Assembly: GCA_905234005.1 (NCBI GenBank)
Contig: CAJOFW010000043.1
Location: 1 to 8,453 of the forward strand
Direction of reading: 5' to 3'
From: an uncultured Oscillospiraceae bacterium
GTDB lineage: Bacteria; Bacillota; Clostridia; Oscillospirales; Oscillospiraceae
DNA: 8,453 nucleotides
Positions 6,471 through 8,453 of this stretch are shown here, piece after piece. A program made the position numbers and the translations under genes. The stretch's first letter is position 1. The number at the start of each line of letters is the position of its first letter. The notes beneath the pieces were generated by a model. It did not search any database. It saw only the letters and a program-made list of their open reading frames with translations, and was not told the origin of the DNA.

Positions 6471-8453
6471 TCAGATCAGGTGGAAGGCCACGATCAGGCC
6501 GGAGAAGACGATGGAGACGGTGGAGCAGAGCTTGATGAGGATGTTCAGGCTCGGGCCGGACGTATCCTTGAACGGGTCGCCGACGGTGTCGCCGACGACG
6601 GCGGCCTTGTGCTGGTCGGAGCCCTTGCCGCCGTGGTTGCCGCGTTCGATGTACTTCTTCGCGTTGTCCCACGCGCCGCCGGCGTTCGACATGAACACCG
6701 CCATCGCGAAGCCGGTGACGGACACGCCGCCGAGCAGACCGACAACGCCGGTCGGCCCAAGGATGATGCCGGTCACGATCGGGACGATGATCGCGAGCAG
6801 CGCCGGGAGAACCATCTCATGCAGGGCGCCCTTCGTGCACAGGGAGACGCAGGCCGCGTAGTCGGGGTCGGCCTTGTATTCCATGATGCCCGCGATCTCG
6901 CGGAACTGGCGGCGAACCTCCACGACGATGGACTGCGCGGCGGTCTGCACGGCGCTCATCGTGAACGCGGAGAAGACGAACGTCAGCATCGCGCCGATGA
7001 ACAGGCCGACGAGGACGCTCGGGTTCGTGACGGAGAAGGAGAGGACCTCGCCCGTCTTGTCCTGCACGATGTTCACGTAGGAGACGAGCAGGGCCAGAGC
7101 GGTCAGGGAGGCGGAGCCGATGGCAAAGCCCTTGCCGGTGGCGGCGGTCGTGTTGCCGAGGGAGTCGAGCGCGTCGGTGCGGTCGCGGACTTCTTCGGGC
7201 AGGCCGCTCATCTCGGCGATGCCGCCGGCGTTATCGGCCACGGGGCCGTACGCGTCGGTCGCGAGGGTGATGCCAAGAGTGGAGAGCATACCGACGCCGG
7301 CGATGCCGATGCCATAGAGACCCTGGTTGAAGCTGCCCGCGCCGCCCGCGGCGTAGAAGCTGATGATGACGGCCGCGCTGACGATCAGGATCGAGGCCAT
7401 CGTGGACTGGAGGCCCAGGGAGATGCCGCCGATGATGATCGTGGCGGAGCCGGTCTCGGACGCGGCGGCGAGCTTCTGGGTGGGCTTGTAGTTGTCGGAG
7501 GTGTAGTACTCGGTGAAGTAGCCGATCGCGGTGCCGCCGGCGAGGCCGCAGAGGATGGAGATGTACACGCCCCAGGGGTGGTTGCCCTTGAGGATGATGA
7601 GGCACAGGGGCAGCGCCAGAACGGCGCTCATGATGGCGGCGGAATAGGTGCCGGTGCGCAGGCTCTTCAGAAGGCCGAGCTGGGTCGCGTCCTCCTCGGT
7701 CTTGACGAGGAAGGAGCCGATCAGCGAGCAGATGATGCCGCACACGGCCAGGGCCACGGGCAGGAACATGCCGGCCCAGCCGTAACCGGCGGCGGCGCCC
7801 AGCGCGAACGTGGCGAGGATGGAGCCGACGTAGCTCTCGTAGAGGTCGGCGCCCATGCCGGCGACGTCGCCGACGTTGTCGCCGACGTTATCGGCGATCG
7901 TGGCGGGGTTGCGGGGGTCGTCCTCGGGGATGCCGGCCTCGACCTTGCCGACGAGGTCGGCGCCGACGTCGGCCGCCTTCGTGTAGATGCCGCCGCCCAC
8001 ACGGGCAAACAGCGCCATGAAGGAAGCGCCCATGCCGTTCATGACCATGATGTTCGCGATCTCGGTCGCGTCCATGTGGCCGATGTACTTGAGGCCGAAG
8101 AACCAGAGAGTGATATCGAGGATGCCGAGACCGACGACCGTGAAGCCCATGACCGAGCCGGACGAGAACGCGACGTTGAGGCCGCGGTTGAGGCTCTCGT
8201 GGGCGGCGTTCGCCGTGCGGGCGTTGGAGTTTGTGGCGATCTTCATGCCGATGAAGCCCGCGAGCATGGACCAGATGCCGCCCGTCAGGAACGCGAACGG
8301 GGTCACGCGGGAGAGCATCTGCCCCTTCGAGGCGAACGCGATGATCAGAAGAAGCACAAACACGATGCCGAAGACCTTGGCGACCGTGGTGTACTGTGCC
8401 TTGAGGTAGGCGTTGGCGCCCTCGCGGATGGCGGAGGCGAGCTTGACCATCTT
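6471..8453 (-). CDS. hppA: K+-dependent membrane-bound pyrophosphatase, probably Na+-pumping (5'-partial)
   Basis: This integral membrane enzyme hydrolyses pyrophosphate and exports cations across the cytoplasmic membrane. The visible 660 codons run off the right edge. The Met at 8450 is internal, because the family has another helix (about 40 residues) before the IREGANAYL motif. Numbering from that Met, the pyrophosphate/Mg2+ site is seen as DVGADLVGKVE 161-171, the Asp-rich DNVGDNVGDVAGMGADL 187-203, and GDTVGDPFKDTSGPS 620-634 near the C-terminus. GNTTAATGKG (432-441) has Ala436 and Gly439, the K+-dependent type; K+-independent enzymes have Lys at the first position. E205 in ADLYESY is at the position seen in Na+-PPases such as Thermotoga maritima, not one turn later as in plant H+-PPases, and K640 matches the gate lysine. 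This favours Na+ transport; dual Na+/H+ transport or a Na+-regulated H+ pump remain possible. Hydrophobic helices fill most of the protein, e.g. 24-42, 51-69, 98-119, 225-249, 548-588 and 641-658. Lys codons are all AAG, suggesting strong expression. Confidence 0.97.
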   Translation of the reverse strand, partial: KMVKLASAIREGANAYLKAQYTTVAKVFGIVFVLLLIIAFASKGQMLSRVTPFAFLTGGIWSMLAGFIGMKIATNSNARTANAAHESLNRGLNVAFSSGSVMGFTVVGLGILDITLWFFGLKYIGHMDATEIANIMVMNGMGASFMALFARVGGGIYTKAADVGADLVGKVEAGIPEDDPRNPATIADNVGDNVGDVAGMGADLYESYVGSILATFALGAAAGYGWAGMFLPVALAVCGIICSLIGSFLVKTEEDATQLGLLKSLRTGTYSAAIMSAVLALPLCLIILKGNHPWGVYISILCGLAGGTAIGYFTEYYTSDNYKPTQKLAAASETGSATIIIGGISLGLQSTMASILIVSAAVIISFYAAGGAGSFNQGLYGIGIAGVGMLSTLGITLATDAYGPVADNAGGIAEMSGLPEEVRDRTDALDSLGNTTAATGKGFAIGSASLTALALLVSYVNIVQDKTGEVLSFSVTNPSVLVGLFIGAMLTFVFSAFTMSAVQTAAQSIVVEVRRQFREIAGIMEYKADPDYAACVSLCTKGALHEMVLPALLAIIVPIVTGIILGPTGVVGLLGGVSVTGFAMAVFMSNAGGAWDNAKKYIERGNHGGKGSDQHKAAVVGDTVGDPFKDTSGPSLNILIKLCSTVSIVFSGLIVAFHLI

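Noticed and set aside
3856..6672. Antisense open frame of 938 codons opposite addA, reaching into the end of hppA
   Set aside because: It has the same GC-rich antisense origin, runs through the terminator hairpin and into a second gene in another frame, and shows Arg/His-rich low complexity without any family motif.
7860..7892. Apparent 12-base repeats in hppA
   Set aside because: They encode the DNVGDNVGD motif, a conserved Asp-rich part of the pyrophosphate site in all membrane pyrophosphatases, so the repetition is functional and not a DNA repeat.

Overview
The window holds two complete or nearly complete housekeeping loci that face each other tail to tail. On the + strand is the 3' part of addB, followed by a complete addA. 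These encode the two subunits of the AddAB (RexAB) helicase-nuclease that processes DNA double-strand breaks. On the - strand is most of hppA, a membrane-bound ion-pumping pyrophosphatase, running off the right edge of the window. A short spacer of about 90 bases separates the addA and hppA stop codons. It carries a strong symmetrical hairpin that should terminate transcription from both sides.

The organism is probably a high-GC member of the Bacillota, most likely a clostridial gut-type lineage such as an Oscillospiraceae relative. The basis is the AddAB pair (rather than RecBCD) in addB-addA order, a pyrophosphatase with K+-dependent and probable Na+-pumping signatures, and GC-rich codons with G or C at most third positions. 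This placement is inference from family content only; no rRNA or other taxonomic marker is present.

Layout: 1-2858 addB (5' end outside the window); 2851-6381 addA, overlapping addB by 8 bases and so probably translationally coupled to it; 6413-6456 bidirectional terminator; 6471-8453 hppA on the opposite strand (N-terminus outside the window). No promoter can be assigned, because both transcription units start beyond the window edges. No stretch over 300 bases lacks a gene.

AddB and AddA act as one heterodimer. AddA supplies the motor and one nuclease. AddB supplies the second nuclease, the Fe-S cluster and, in characterised homologues, Chi recognition. The visible catalytic and cluster-binding residues of both are intact, so the complex looks functional. 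HppA is metabolically unrelated: it uses pyrophosphate from biosynthesis to drive Na+ and/or H+ export. I found no sign of a mobile element, CRISPR array, RNA gene or undescribed system. The points most worth a second look are small: two 18-base tandem duplications coding for hexapeptides (one in each add gene), the glycine-rich AddB tail that also carries the addA ribosome binding site, and the ion-specificity and codon-bias signatures of hppA.
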